Shown: positions 1 to 11,364 of the stretch, one piece after another | Layout of the letters: every line of letters starts with the position of its first letter | How positions within the stretch are numbered: position 1 is the stretch's first letter | From: Cyrtodaria siliqua | Taxonomy: Eukaryota > Mollusca > Bivalvia > Adapedonta > Hiatellidae | DNA length: 64,000 nucleotides | Assembly: GCA_037043455.1 (NCBI GenBank) | Contig: JAWPHD010004377.1 | Coordinates: forward strand, 124,001-188,000 | Direction: 5' to 3' | The notes under the pieces: generated by a model | Databases searched by the model: none | The model's input: the letters and a program-made list of their open reading frames with translations, nothing else | Told to the model about the DNA's origin: nothing | Program-made: the position numbers and the translations under genes

Positions 1-1354
1 GAACCAATACAGGTATAGGCATAACGTTAGCTTTATTTTACAGCTATTGGGTTGTAAAACAAACACACATAGCAATGAAGACATACTACTTTGAAACAAA
101 TGTCAAAATTAAAGCGAGATACTGATACTTTTCTTGGAAAATCAAAATTTTGACGGGTAACCCTGAGTTTGATTTTATTATTTTCACCATTTTTCTCAAT
201 AATTATTTCTTAAAGATCATTATTATGCTATATCAGATGTACAGATGCCTTTTCATGTATATTTGAATGTTTCAGACATAGCTGAGCACAAATGACCAGG
301 AAAATGCAAAATTCCTATCACTACTGTAGATTTTCAAAATATTAAAGGTACTCGGCCTGAATTTCGACCAATACCCTAGGTCATTAAAACTTGAATAATT
401 TGAAAACCAATAAACATGGAATCAAAATGTTAACACTTTTCAGCACGTAATTGATTTATATACATTCACAATTAGTATTGAGTTGATCATTAAAACAAAT
501 CACCTTAAGGACTCACACCAATATTATCTCCCTTGAATACTCGTGCCCTACAATTGAAGGAGGTAGATAAAAAAAACAAGTTCGCTTTTCTACATTTTAC
601 AGGATACATTGATTTATCTTTACCAGGTTCTAAATCCGCAATATTTTAGGAAGAGATCACTGAAAAATGCTTGTTGATATAACATTTCTAGCTAATTCTG
701 CCTCATTTTGCACATCATGGGTCTAATCACCACGGGGTTGTATTTTGTCTAAATTTTGATAGGTGTCATGCAAATATGAAAGTAAAAACAATTCAATCTG
801 GTAAATATTTGTTAAATGTGTTTCAAATTGCAGATATTGGATCAATAATGAATTTAAGCATAAATATATGTTGTAAATTGTGTTTATCTCTATGACACGA
901 ACAAAAACATTATAATGTGACTCTATTGAAAATTAATTGTGGTGTGAGAGTTAATTAATCAGACTGGATAAATCCCCATTTAGGCTGTGCCTTTTTCATA
1001 TTAAATACAGTTTATTTTCTTCACTGACTCAAAGTATCTCAGATATTGCTGTCCTATATGCAAATCATTTATAATTCATTTATTACTCCATTGGATTTAA
1101 TAATCTACTGAGTAATACAATTATTTAGACTATTAAAGTCCTCAACACGACTACAAACTCTAGAAAAACGAATAAGTTGAGAAACATAAGACTCCATAAG
1201 AAGTAGCTCGAGGATCATTCCCTTCTAAACGGGGATACTTAACAATATCAAAATTAATATCATCTGTCTTGTCATAGATTTTACTAATTATTTCGCCATT
1301 TATTAATAGAGAGATGTAAATCGAGAGAAAAGGCGACAATATTAAACATGTTAG
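1..1354. other. AT-rich sequence, no gene seen
   Basis: No coding stretch, RNA or repeat was recognised here. Open frames are short and unlike any family I know. Confidence 0.5.
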
Positions 1355-2255
1355 CTTTGTAGAAATAAGTATAAAAGTCGAACAGGAATTGCAGAGTTCA
1401 CAGAACACGGTAAACCCAAAAACACGCAAAAGGACAAACACGAATGCAAATGTTATCAAACAATAAAGGCATGTGTCGTAACAAACACAAAACGGGTTGA
1501 CAATAGGGCTACCGCCTTGGAACGGTCAGTGGCAAAAAGGCCGATGTGGATTTAAACCAGGTTCTAGGGTGCACCAAACCTCACACTTACCCTACTGTCA
1601 TCTCAATAAAACGGACGGTGTAAATAAAGAAATCCCAACCATGAACTATTCTCTAACCAACAAGGCAGCATTAATAGGAAATATTAGTAAAACACAAAAA
1701 GAAATATAAACAGATCGGACAGGGAAAGTAGCATTCAAGGAGGACAGTCAACCACAAAACACAGAAACAAACACGCAAACAGACAAACAAGAAGGCAAAA
1801 GCAATAATAAATGCAAACGACATCACAAACACAAAAAGGGTTGACGCTCGTGTATATATAAATACAAAAAAATAGCATAGAAAGCCACAAAGAAGGTATT
1901 CCATGACTTGACAGAAGCCAGAGCAACAAGGGAATAAACCATTGAGGGCACGACAAGACATGATTGCGGACAAACATCAAACGTCACCGTTCTTTTGGGC
2001 TTTAGGTAGTTGTCATCACAGGATCCACAGCCTGTCCGGTATGCTTTGCGGTCATCGCACAATTAAAGAGGAAAGCAAAGTGGCGAACTGTAAATTTGCC
2101 CACCACCAAGCATGCAGTGCCTAGCAGAATGATACCTCTTTTGATAAACCTTTTAACAAGTTTAACAACGATAGTATTAAAGTGATCATGACCAAGGATC
2201 TTACGAAGTAACCATAGAAGTCAGGTTGTGATAGTCCTTGCGGCAGAAGAGTTCT
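1355..2255 (-). repeat. R-family retroelement 3' end, copy a
   Basis: This is the reverse complement of the R-family sequence seen best at 4858-5708. It has the end of the R coding region (AGGACTATCACAACCTGAC near 2225-2245) and then the 3' UTR. Read on the minus strand, the 3' module that starts with GTCAACCC and GTGTTTGT occurs twice, near 1850 and near 1500. A stretch of the UTR that precedes it in other copies lies between them, so this copy has an internal duplication or rearrangement. No open frame of useful length remains. Confidence 0.75.
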
Positions 2256-3499
2256 TATAGTGAGTATTTATAGATCAAACTTGAAGTTTAATGCAAATCT
2301 TATCAAGAATGTCTCCTGAACTTTAAATTTACAGAAATAAATTAATCCCAGAGTTGTCATAAGCTCAAGCGCAATTGTTGACTTATTATATATTCTTTTA
2401 CGTAAGGCATACAGAGTAACTGCGTATATAAATACTTGACTATTTTGCTACTCCTGTATTGTCATATAACCGAACATTAAGCATTGTAACAGATATAATT
2501 GATGTATGGCTAATCTGTTTGTTTCAGACCGTTGTATGCATTGTACGCCGCTTTGTCCGATTTAGTATAGTGTAGTAATTCTACAATTGTTGGAGTGTAA
2601 CCATCTTCTTGAGATTTATCCCATTACATCTACGCATGCGCAGAATTTGTTGTCGTGAAGTGTGTCTTCCCATTCATCAGTTCTAGCTCGCAAACCAACC
2701 AGTGAAGTCACCTGTAAACCTACTTGTCAAAGTATAAAGGCCTCCGTTCCGGACCCCCAATACTTGGTGAGTACATTACCATGATTTTTTCTATACTACA
2801 TATTTCAAGCTGTATATGCATGTGTGCTCTTCATTACATCCATACATATCCGAGTATAAGTTAGTATAATTTGTAGCGACATTCCGTCCACATAGCTAAT
2901 ACGTTTAAAAAGAAGAGATGGCATCTTTATGCCAGAGCAGGACAAAATCAATCGATGCTGTAACGATGTTAAAAGTGATAGGTAATATGCCAAATTACCT
3001 AGCTGTAACGACGTTGTGCACAGTGTTTTGTAGAAGCCAGTGAATTCAGTGAATTCATTAAACGACGTAGTTGCTTTTATATTGTTTTATTAAAATATTA
3101 AAATATGTATTATTGTTTCTGGAATCACACTGATTTATAAAACGCTTGTTTCTGGTGTATTGATGAAATGATTGTTTCTGTTGTCATTGATTTATAAAAC
3201 GCTTGTTTCTGGTGTCTTACATTGATGCAATGCTTGTTTCTGTTGTCATGGATTGATAAAACGCTTGTTACTGGTGTCATATTGATGGATGAAACGCAAT
3301 ACGCAAAACATAATCTAATAAAATGCATAGGTAAAAGTTCTGCCGTCGGCATCAGCACACAGTGAACCACGGGTCACACAAGCTGCTAATTTAACCAGTA
3401 ACATACAAATAAATCCTCAAGCAACCGATTCATACGATAACATTAATTGTGTCCCGGTAAACGACACTGGTTAGCGGGTACAGGAGAAGGTGAGCCTGA
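2256..3499. other. No gene seen; contains one minisatellite
   Basis: Apart from the minisatellite at 3105-3300, no coding or RNA feature could be supported. Confidence 0.5.
3105..3300. repeat. ~30-bp minisatellite
   Basis: Five to six imperfect copies of a unit ending in GCTTGTTTCTGGTGTCAT. Alternate copies resemble each other more (TTTATAAAACG versus TGATGCAATG), suggesting a ~60-bp dimeric unit. The short minus-strand open frame over it is a by-product of the repeat. Confidence 0.7.
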
Positions 3500-4857
3500 G
3501 AGATAGTGTATTAAATGTACAGTGTTTAATTTCAAAAAACTTGAACAAGTTACAATCTTTAGAATTTAAATAGAGTTTTGAAAACAACGATATTATTATG
3601 TTAACCGAGACATGGTCAAATGAATTACATGATTATAACGTTAGTAATTTTGAACATTTTGCTTTACATAGAGTTAGACTAAATAATTGCAAACGTGATT
3701 CTGGGGGAATAATTATCTATGTGCGTAATGATTATGTTAATGAAGATACCTTATTTTTTCAAAGCGAAGATGTATTCTATGGCTGACACTTAACGGTAGA
3801 CTTTTTTCTTTAACAGACGATCTGTTTGTAGGTCTTTGTTATGTAATGCCTGAGGGTAGCAGTATTTTCAATACAGTTGACCTTAATATTTTTGATAGAT
3901 TAATCGAATCTGTAGCTTTTATTCAGAATGAAACCAATAGCCGTTGCAAAATATTATTAGCAGGTGATTTTAATAGTCGGACTTCTGATAGACCAGATTA
4001 TGTTACCTTTGACACAAATGACTCTTTCAAATTGTTACCAGATGACTATGAAATAGATAGGCTTCATCCAAAATTTTCCCAAGATATTGGTCATGTTAAT
4101 AAAAATGGAATAGAGTTTTTAGATTTGCGTAAGCAAACTGGTCTACGAATTTTAAATGGACGGATAGGTAACGATGCAGGAATAGGAAAGTACACATTTG
4201 TAGGTCATAGAGGATGTAGTCTTGTTGATTATATTGTTGTTTCTGAGTCTTTATATCCATATTTTACGGATTTTGAAGTACATGATCCTAACCCTTTGTC
4301 CGACCATTGCTTAATTGAGTGTGTCTTTGAAAATAAAATCAGCTCCGAAAACCAATCCACGAATGAAAATGGTTATTATGTAATTTTGGATAAAAAGTAT
4401 GTTTGGAATAGCGACCGAAAACAAGTTTATGTAAATGCTGTAAATAGTGATGTTTTTATAGCAGAACTAAATATTTTAACTCAAAATACTGATTTATGTT
4501 CCAACATGGATGATATTGAAAATAATTTACACTTATGTTCAGACATTATGAACAATATTACTGATCCTTTGTTTTAAAAGAAAATACCAAATGGAAAAGT
4601 TAAGGGGAATACACAGTCGGTTAAAAGTGAGTGGTTTGATGAATCTTGTCTTGAAAAACGAAATAGATTTCATTATTGTTTAAATAAATTTAGAAAAGCT
4701 AAAACTGATGAAAATAGAGCTATATTAGTTTAATCTCGTTCTGAATACATATCACTGATGCAAAACTGTCGTAGAAATCATATCAATGAACAAACTAAAA
4801 AGTTAGACTCATACAGAAATAAAAATGCAAAATTGTACTGGAACATGTTAAAGGAAC
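3500..4857 (+). pseudogene. LINE-N copy 1: APE-type endonuclease and linker (broken)
   Basis: This is the N-terminal half of a non-LTR retrotransposon polyprotein, whose endonuclease nicks target DNA for target-primed reverse transcription. Visible motifs are LTETW near 3598, GDFNSRT near 3963, SLVDYIVVS near 4220 and the catalytic-histidine motif SDHCLIE near 4300. The frame shifts near 3778, since the text after TTCTATGG continues one base out of phase. In-frame stops lie at 4575-4577 and near 4730. The linker towards the RT (KNAKLYWNMLKEP) stops where an R-family copy begins. I cannot assign the clade; CR1/jockey-like groups are plausible. It is dead as it stands. Confidence 0.85.
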
Positions 4858-5708
4858 CATAAACTTCGTAAAACCTTTGCAAAATTTTATTATCGTAACC
4901 CTGATCTTCTTTCCAAATATAAAATTAATTTAAGGACTCTTCTGCGACAAGGACTATCACAACCTGACTTCTATGGTGATGTGATTTATAAACTTCGTAA
5001 GATTTATGGTCATGATCACTTTCATACTATCTTTGTTAAACTTGTTAAAAAGTTTATCAAAAGAGGTTATGACCCTATCATTTTGCAACGTACTGCATGC
5101 TTGGTGGTGGACCCTTTTACAGTTCGCCACTATGCTTTCCTCTTTATTTGTACGATGACCGGACAGGCTGTGGACCCTATGATGACGCCTACCTAAAGCC
5201 CATTGGGACGGTGGCGTTTGATGTTTGTCTATAATCTTTCCTGTCGTGCCCTTAATGGTTTATTCTCTTGTTGCTCTGTCTTCTGCCAAGTCATTGCGTA
5301 CCTTCATTGTGGCTTTCTATGCTATTGTTTTTTTTTGTATTATATTTACACGAGCATATTTGTGTTTTACTTATATTGCCTATTGATGCTGCCTTGTTGG
5401 TTAGAGATTAAATCATGGCGGGGATTTTTTTATTTACACTGTCCTGTATTAATAGGTTGACAGTAGGGTAAGTGTGAGGTTTGGTGCACCCTAGCACCGG
5501 TTTAAACCCCCAGTGGCCTACTTTGCCACTGACAGTTCCAAGGCGGTAGCCCTATTGTCAACCCTTTTGTGTTTGTGATGTCGTTTGCATTTTTTTATTA
5601 CTTTTGCCTTTTCGTTTGTCTGTTTGCGTGTTTGTTTTTTGTGTTTTGTGGTTGACTGTCGTCCTTGAATGCTGCTTTCCCTGTCCGATATGTTTATCCT
5701 TCTTCTCA
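4858..5708 (+). repeat. R-family retroelement 3' end inserted in LINE-N, copy b
   Basis: The clearest R copy. It opens in frame with HKLRKTFAKFYYRN and runs 112 codons to a stop at 5194-5196. It carries the family's signature block QRTACLVVDPFTVRHYAFLF, then about 510 bases of 3' UTR ending in a CTTCTT-type tail. The protein start is missing, so this is a 5'-truncated insertion. The LINE reads lysine-glutamate-proline on both sides (AAGGAACCA and AAAGAGCCC), which may be a decayed ~10-bp target duplication. The biochemical role of this C-terminal domain is unknown to me; I recognise the block only as a recurrent mollusc repeat protein end. Confidence 0.8.
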
Positions 5709-5711
5709 TGG

Positions 5712-7741
5712 AAAGAGCCCAAATATAAGACAATATTTGAACAATATTTTAAATCTGTTAACAATCCGGATGATCACTTCTTCAATCCGGATGATGATGT
5801 ACTTTATTTTAATGAACTAGTTGTTAATGGTTAATTTCAAACTATGTTCAATGAATTAGATGAGAATACCAGAAATGATGAAATAGTAAAGGCGGTTAAC
5901 CAACTCAAAACTGGCAAGAGCTCTAGACCTGCCTATTTGTTAAACGAGTATTTTATTAATGGCATGGACATTTTCTTACCATATGTGTCAGCTTTATTCA
6001 ATAATATTTTAAAAACAGGTATTTTGCCCGAGTCTTGGTCGGAAGGTTTTATAATCCCACTACATAAAAAGGGTTATATTAATAGTACTGATAACTATAG
6101 AGGGATTACCTTATTGAGTATTGTAGGCAAGTTATTTACTCGCGTTTTAAATAATAGATAAAATAATTGGTCAGAATGTTACAACGTATATATTGAGGCA
6201 CAAGCAGGATTTAGAATAGAAGTGGCATGAGCACAACTGATAATATTTTTGTGTTACATGGTTTAATAACACACATGATTAATGTAAGAAAGAAAATGTA
6301 CTGCAGTTTAATAGATTTTAGAAAAGCTTTTGATTATGTAGAAAAAAATAGCCTATGGTCCAAACTAATAAAACTAGGTATAAGAGATAAAATTTTAACT
6401 GTTATCAAAAGCATTTACGAAAGCTTAAAGTCACGAGTCAAATATAATAACATGTTAAGTAACGAATTTTCATGTATGCTCGGTGTGCGTCAAGGAGAAT
6501 GTTTGTCCCCGTTTCATTTTTGCTATGTTTTTAAATGATATAGAAGAACATTTTATGTTAAATGGATATGATGACATTGATATGTACGTTACGCTGATGA
6601 TATAGTTATTCTTTCTGAAACACCTGAAGGTCTTCAAAAGGGTCTTGATATATTATATGATTATTGTCAGAGATGGAAACTAAAATTTAATGTTAATAAA
6701 ACCAAAGTAATAGTTTTAAAAAAGCGGGAATGTTACCCAGAAACCTAAATTTTGTTTTTAATGGCGTGAATCTAGAAATAGTCTAAACGTTTTCATACCT
6801 TGTCATAGTTTTTTCACAAGGTGGATCTTTTAGCGAAACACAAATGACCTTATCTGGTAAAGCACAGAAGGCTATTTTTAAACTAAGCAAACTTCTGATG
6901 AAATTTTCAGATATCTCGATTAAACATAGATTGGAGCTTTGTGACAAACTTATTTTACCTATATTAAATTAGTCGTGTGAAGTTTGGGGCTTTCATAATT
7001 CTCAGAATATTGAACGTATTCATAAGTTATATTGTAAACGTATTTTACGTATTAAACGTTCTAGCCACAATGATTTTGTGTACGGTATCCTGGGTATATT
7101 TAGTATGACAAGATAAGATATTATAGAATAATCAAATATTGGTTTAAAATTGTACAAAGGAATGATACTAAGTATTGTAAATGAAAATATAACATGTAAA
7201 TGCGTGATAGTGAACAATACCCAAGTAAAGTGTCATGGGTCACTCTCGTCCATAAGCTGTTGTCCTCCATGGGTTTTCATTATGTATGGCTCGCTCAGGG
7301 TGTAGGAAATGTTGAAACTTTCCTTTACACTTTTAAGCAACGCCTTTATGATAACGATTTTCAGCTTTGGCATGAACGTGTAGAAAATTCATCCAGAGCG
7401 TTATTTTCAGAGAAATAGTATCTTTTAACTACCAGTTCTTTCTTCAATGTGTAAATATTCCAGAATTTAGAATTGCAATGACTGGGTTAATTGTTTCATT
7501 GCATAGTCTCGAAATTGAATCAGGTAGATGGCACAGACCACATAGAATTCCCCATGACGAAAGCAAATGTATAACGTGTAATAAGCTTGAAGATGAGTAT
7601 CATTTTATTTAAGAATATTCTTTATTTAAAGACATACGCCAAATACACATAAATAGGTATTTCTGGACAATACCAAGTATGTTGAAGCTAAAACAGCTAT
7701 TTAGTAGCGAAAATGAAAATGTCATCAGAAATTTAAGTATA
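5712..7741 (+). pseudogene. LINE-N copy 1: reverse transcriptase region (broken)
   Basis: The LINE-N polyprotein resumes after the R insertion. In order: YKTIFEQYFKSVNNPDDHFF, NQLKTGKSSRPAYLLNEYF, FIIPLHKKG and NYRGITLLS (RT motifs 1-2), LIDFRKAFD near 6310 (catalytic aspartate), MLGVRQGECLSPF near 6475, and YADD at 6590-6601. A stop at 6159-6161, frameshifts near 6225 and 6530, and several later stops break it. The tail KCITCNKLEDEYHF near 7566-7605 matches the C-terminal zinc knuckle of copy 2, but its last cysteine is lost behind a stop. The frame runs on to NLSIY at 7741, where a mariner is inserted. Confidence 0.9.
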
Positions 7742-7743
7742 TA

Positions 7744-8618
7744 CGAGGGGTGTTCGAAAAGTATCAGGAAAGGTGTCATAACGTTTTTAATAATGCGGTT
7801 ATTTGCACAAAATTTTGACCACACATACCTTGATATGTTTTGTACCTAAACTAAAAGAGGAAATTAACCCCGTTGCACTGATGCAAAATTCACAGTCACT
7901 ATGGCTACGCATATAGGGAAAATGGCGTCAACAATACCTGCCTGAAACATCTAAAAGTCACATTTTTTCAAAATACTCTCCGTTGTACGAAACACACTTC
8001 TCCCATCTACGAACCCACTTGTCAAAGCACGACTTGAACTCTTCCTGTGGAATTTTCCTGATGGTTTCCCGGACAACAGTGGGCAAGTCATCAACGTCAT
8101 CAAATCTGCTGCCGCGCAGCTCCGCGCGTAGGATCGTTCTTGAAGGCGTTGAACCACTCATAAATTCTGGATTTCGACATTGAACTTTTGCCGCAAGTGT
8201 CCATGATCATGGAGACAGTCTCTATGCTTCCGCATAACAAGCGCTTTCTGCTTCGGAATCCGTTGTTTACGTAAATGACGTCATATTTTAGCCCACAACG
8301 TCACGTACGCCTTGGCGAAATGTCGCGGAAGCGGCACGTATATTTTGGCAGTGTTTGACGTTGGGAATATATCTGTATAAGCTCTTTAAAGACACGTAAA
8401 TGTCAGACTTTTTTCAAGATTTGTCAATTTTGCCCCGCTCAATGCAATCCGACGTTACCATAGTTACTGTGGATTGTGCAGTTTAGCTATCACTTTATTT
8501 CTCTATTTTACATTCGATACAGTACTTATCAAGGTATCGCTGGCTAAAACTTTGACTTCAAAACCATATAATTAAAAAAGTTATGAAACCTTTCCTGAAA
8601 CATTTCGAACACCCCTCG
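7744..8618 (-). mobile_element. Internally deleted mariner transposon
   Basis: Terminal inverted repeats of about 40 bases begin CGAGGGGTGTTCGAAAAGT and end with the matching ACCCCTCG. TA dinucleotides flank both ends (7742-7743 and 8619-8620), as expected for Tc1/mariner insertion. The body is 875 bases, shorter than the usual ~1.3 kb, and its transposase gene is largely deleted. It sits inside LINE-N copy 1. Confidence 0.9.
7958..8230 (-). pseudogene. Mariner transposase remnant, N- and C-terminal pieces joined
   Basis: Read from 8230 downward, the minus strand first gives a piece like the mariner N-terminal helix-turn-helix (ETVSMIMDTCGKSSMSKSR, then IYEWFNAFKN). Near 8125, in another frame, it jumps to the transposase C-terminus: LRGSRFDDVDDL, then KWVRRWEKCV and NGEYFEKM before the stop. 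The whole DDD catalytic core between them is missing. Mariner transposases are about 345 residues and this keeps roughly 85, so it cannot be active. Confidence 0.85.
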
Positions 8619-8620
8619 TA

Positions 8621-8930
8621 TACTCGGTAAAAAAAAGTTTTGAACCAGGCCAGTGTTCAAACCCGTACAATGATCGCTGAACCATGACATTCGACCATGA
8701 TAACCCTTATTATCTCAGTTGATAATTGACAATAAATCAACAATCAACAATAATTGTCGTTTGCAATGAAAGTTTGCAATACAAATAATAATAATATTTT
8801 TATTGGTTACTCGAATGTCTGTAACTGTTACATTTTATGGGACTTTACAACATTTTTTACAAATTCTGTCCACTAGTTTTATTTTTATATGACTGTATAT
8901 ACCCTGGTCCAAAACCTTTTTTACCGAGTA
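8621..8930. mobile_element. TA-flanked MITE abutting the mariner
   Basis: A 310-base element with inverted ends: TACTCGGTAAAAAAAAGTTT at 8621 and its complement ending ACCGAGTA at 8930, about 27 bases with few mismatches. TA lies outside both ends. The left TA is the same one that closes the mariner, so the two elements lie back to back. It has no coding capacity; superfamily by TSD and ends is probably Tc1/mariner-like. Confidence 0.8.
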
Positions 8931-9560
8931 TATATCTTCAAATGTTTTGAAGTAAAGAAACAGATTATTTGACCATATAATGAACATCTTCTTAATCCAT
9001 ATTTGACATCCAATTAATGTAACGTTGTTTTATATTTAGTTATCATATATGCATGTTATTTAAGTCGTATATAATTGTAAATATGTGGGTAATTACATTT
9101 ACAACTTTATAGCGTTATAACTACAGTTTTTTTTTATATTAAACTTATTTTGAATGATGTCATTAGTTTGCAAATATAGCTAACATAAATACTATTTACA
9201 GCCGTTAATTACCAGGTGTAATTACCCAGGTGGCGGTGCCTTACGGATGCAGTGAGCGCGTTAGGTATGGACAGACCAAATCACCAATCCTGCTGCATTT
9301 GTGGGGCACTACCACATTGGGATTGTTTTATAATAATTTCGAAATGTTGTGCAATACTTTGTAACATCACAATAGTATCACCTTCTCCGTTATTTCTATT
9401 AATTAGGAATACAAATAATATAATATTACGTTTATAGCAGAAAAATGTTCATGTAAATACTTAGAACTGTAAATATGTTTTTGCTATATCATATATTCTA
9501 TGTATATATGCATTTGTAGTATCTCACGGACCTTGAATAAAATCTGCTTCTTCTTTATAA
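8931..9560 (+). other. LINE-N copy 1: C-terminal codons and 3' UTR
   Basis: Right after the MITE the LINE coding frame resumes as IFKCFEVKKQII and a stop near 8972, matching the end of LINE-N copy 2. About 590 bases of 3' UTR follow, ending near GAATAAAATCTGCTTCTTC around 9536-9555, a plausible polyadenylation signal and simple tail. Confidence 0.65.
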
Positions 9561-10450
9561 TAAACGTATACATATCCGACTTTAATGTAAATCAATAAGC
9601 TGACATGGAAGATTAATTATATAAACAGCAGTTACATCAGTTTTCGTAATGTTTGCTACTTAGATATACTGATCAAACAGACACGACAAAAGCACGACAA
9701 AAGCAATTTTGAAATAAGGACATTTATGTTATCTCTTTATCAATATATGTCCTTTATGATCTTAAAGCTACACGATCCATATTCAATGATGTAAAGTGCG
9801 ACAACTGAACAAATATGTATGATATCCTTGCTTTGCCGTATAGGGTATCAGTTTGTGGTTTTATTCCTGACTTCATTGACACGATTTGGGAGTTTCAACT
9901 CGTGTATCTGACTTGAAACGCAGTATATAAAGATCCCATTAGTGTAAATAACTGATCAATACATACGCATAGCTCGGTTCGATTACTTTGTCTAATACAA
10001 CACACACCAAGCATGCAATATAACTGAAACAATGGTTCAGACATGAGAAAATGTACTAACCTAAGTATAGTCCGTTTATAAATGTGCATCAGTGTCATTA
10101 GATATCACACAATTATTTATTAATTAATACAAACAAATCAAACGAAATATTATTTTGAAATTTCAATACTCCATCAGAGTCTTAAACATAAACATTTGCA
10201 CCATTTTCTTTAATAAAGAAATAAATGTTATTGATGTAAGCGATTATTCAGAGCGCAGCGTCACGGTATTGACTGGGTGAAGAGCACTTCAATTATAGAA
10301 GAGAGGTTTTCTTGAGGCGCGTGCGTTGTGGTGAAATCTAAATTAAGAATGTGTGTGTGTTGGACTTATCTTCTTCTGTTTCTTTCTTCTTCCAATTAAG
10401 ATCTGGGTTCTTGATGGAACGTCAAATAGCTCTGCGGATGGTGAACTGGC
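9561..10450. other. No gene seen
   Basis: AT-rich DNA without recognisable coding sequence. There is a short duplication of ACGACAAAAGC near 9685-9705 and a short GT run near 10350. Confidence 0.5.
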
Positions 10451-10920
10451 TCAACCATTGTCCCAATGGATTAACTGCAGGCTTTTAAGGAAGCCTTCTA
10501 TCGACTCTGACTCTTCAACATGGGCTGGTATGGCATTCCAGTCTACGATGGTTCTTGAGAAGAATGTCTGTCTGTAGACGTCGTTGGTGATTTTTGAGTG
10601 GTAGAACTTATGTCCTCCACGGGTTTTCTATCTCCACTTCTTAGGAAATCGCCCTTGTCAATATCTACCAGGTCATGTTGGATTCAGTACGGTATGCATA
10701 GTCTATTGTCTTGTCGTTGCTGCGCAGTGAGTCCCACTTTAGGTTCTTGAGTATATAGGTCACACAACAAGGAGTCCGAATTGAATAGTCGTTTATGACA
10801 TCTGGCGGCCAGGATGTATCTAGAATTGTACTGAACAACCACAGCAGTTGCAGCCAAAGAGAAAACCAATCTAGGGTACGACCAGAAAACCCAAGGGACG
10901 AAAGCTCCAGCACATTCCTC
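10451..10920 (-). pseudogene. LINE-M reverse transcriptase C-terminus (broken)
   Basis: Read downward on the minus strand, this is the end of a LINE polyprotein distinct from LINE-N. VINDYSIRTPC and LKNLKWDSL come first, then after a frameshift RQDNRLCIPY and IQHDLVDIDKGDFLRSGDR. After another shift come HKFYHSKITNDVYRQTFFSR and TIVDWNAIPAHVEESESIEG, with a stop at 10451-10453. The block 'FF.RT..DWN.LP' near the end is common to LINE tails of this type. It lies downstream, on the same strand, of the endonuclease remnant at 20800-21657, and the two may be parts of one disrupted copy. Confidence 0.75.
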
Positions 10921-10984
10921 CCTTGGTCGGGGTTTCAGTAGGTATAATCATAGAGTCCGAAGAGGTTGTCCAGACATCGCACAA

Positions 10985-11364
10985 GGGAAAAGTGAAGCGT
11001 AGTGATTGACTGTAGAGGTGCCAATCACTAAACATGCAGTGCGTTGTAATACCAAAGGGTCCGATCCTTTTCTGACGAACTTCCTGATTAATTAAATAAA
11101 GTGGTCAGGAAACCCGCCAGATCCCTTTTATTTTCGACCTTTATAGATCACATCTTCATAAATTAAGGGTTGTGATATTCCTATTCGCATAAGTGTTTTA
11201 AGGTTGGTGTTGTACTTCTCCGGTAGATTTTCATTGCGGCGGTAGACTTTTGAGAAATATCTACGTAGTTTGTGATAATGAAAACCCTGCTGAAGAACTT
11301 TACTTGTAATAACTATATATATAATACTGTAGCCAAACTCACCCACAAAGTCAGATTCATTCAA
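10985..11364 (-). pseudogene. R-family ORF C-terminal domain (broken)
   Basis: On the minus strand from 11364 the frame reads FVGEFGYSIIYIVITSKVLQ, then HYHKLRRYFSKVYRRN and KTLMRIGISQPLIYEDVIYK before a stop near 11128. After a frameshift it continues with KFVRKGSDPLVLQRTACLV and VNHYASLFPCAMSGQ down to about 10990. This matches the R ORF at 4858-5196 and extends it upstream, so the domain begins at least at FVGEFGYS. Its 5' part overlaps the outer end of repeat A. It is a decayed retroelement gene of unknown detailed function. Confidence 0.7.
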
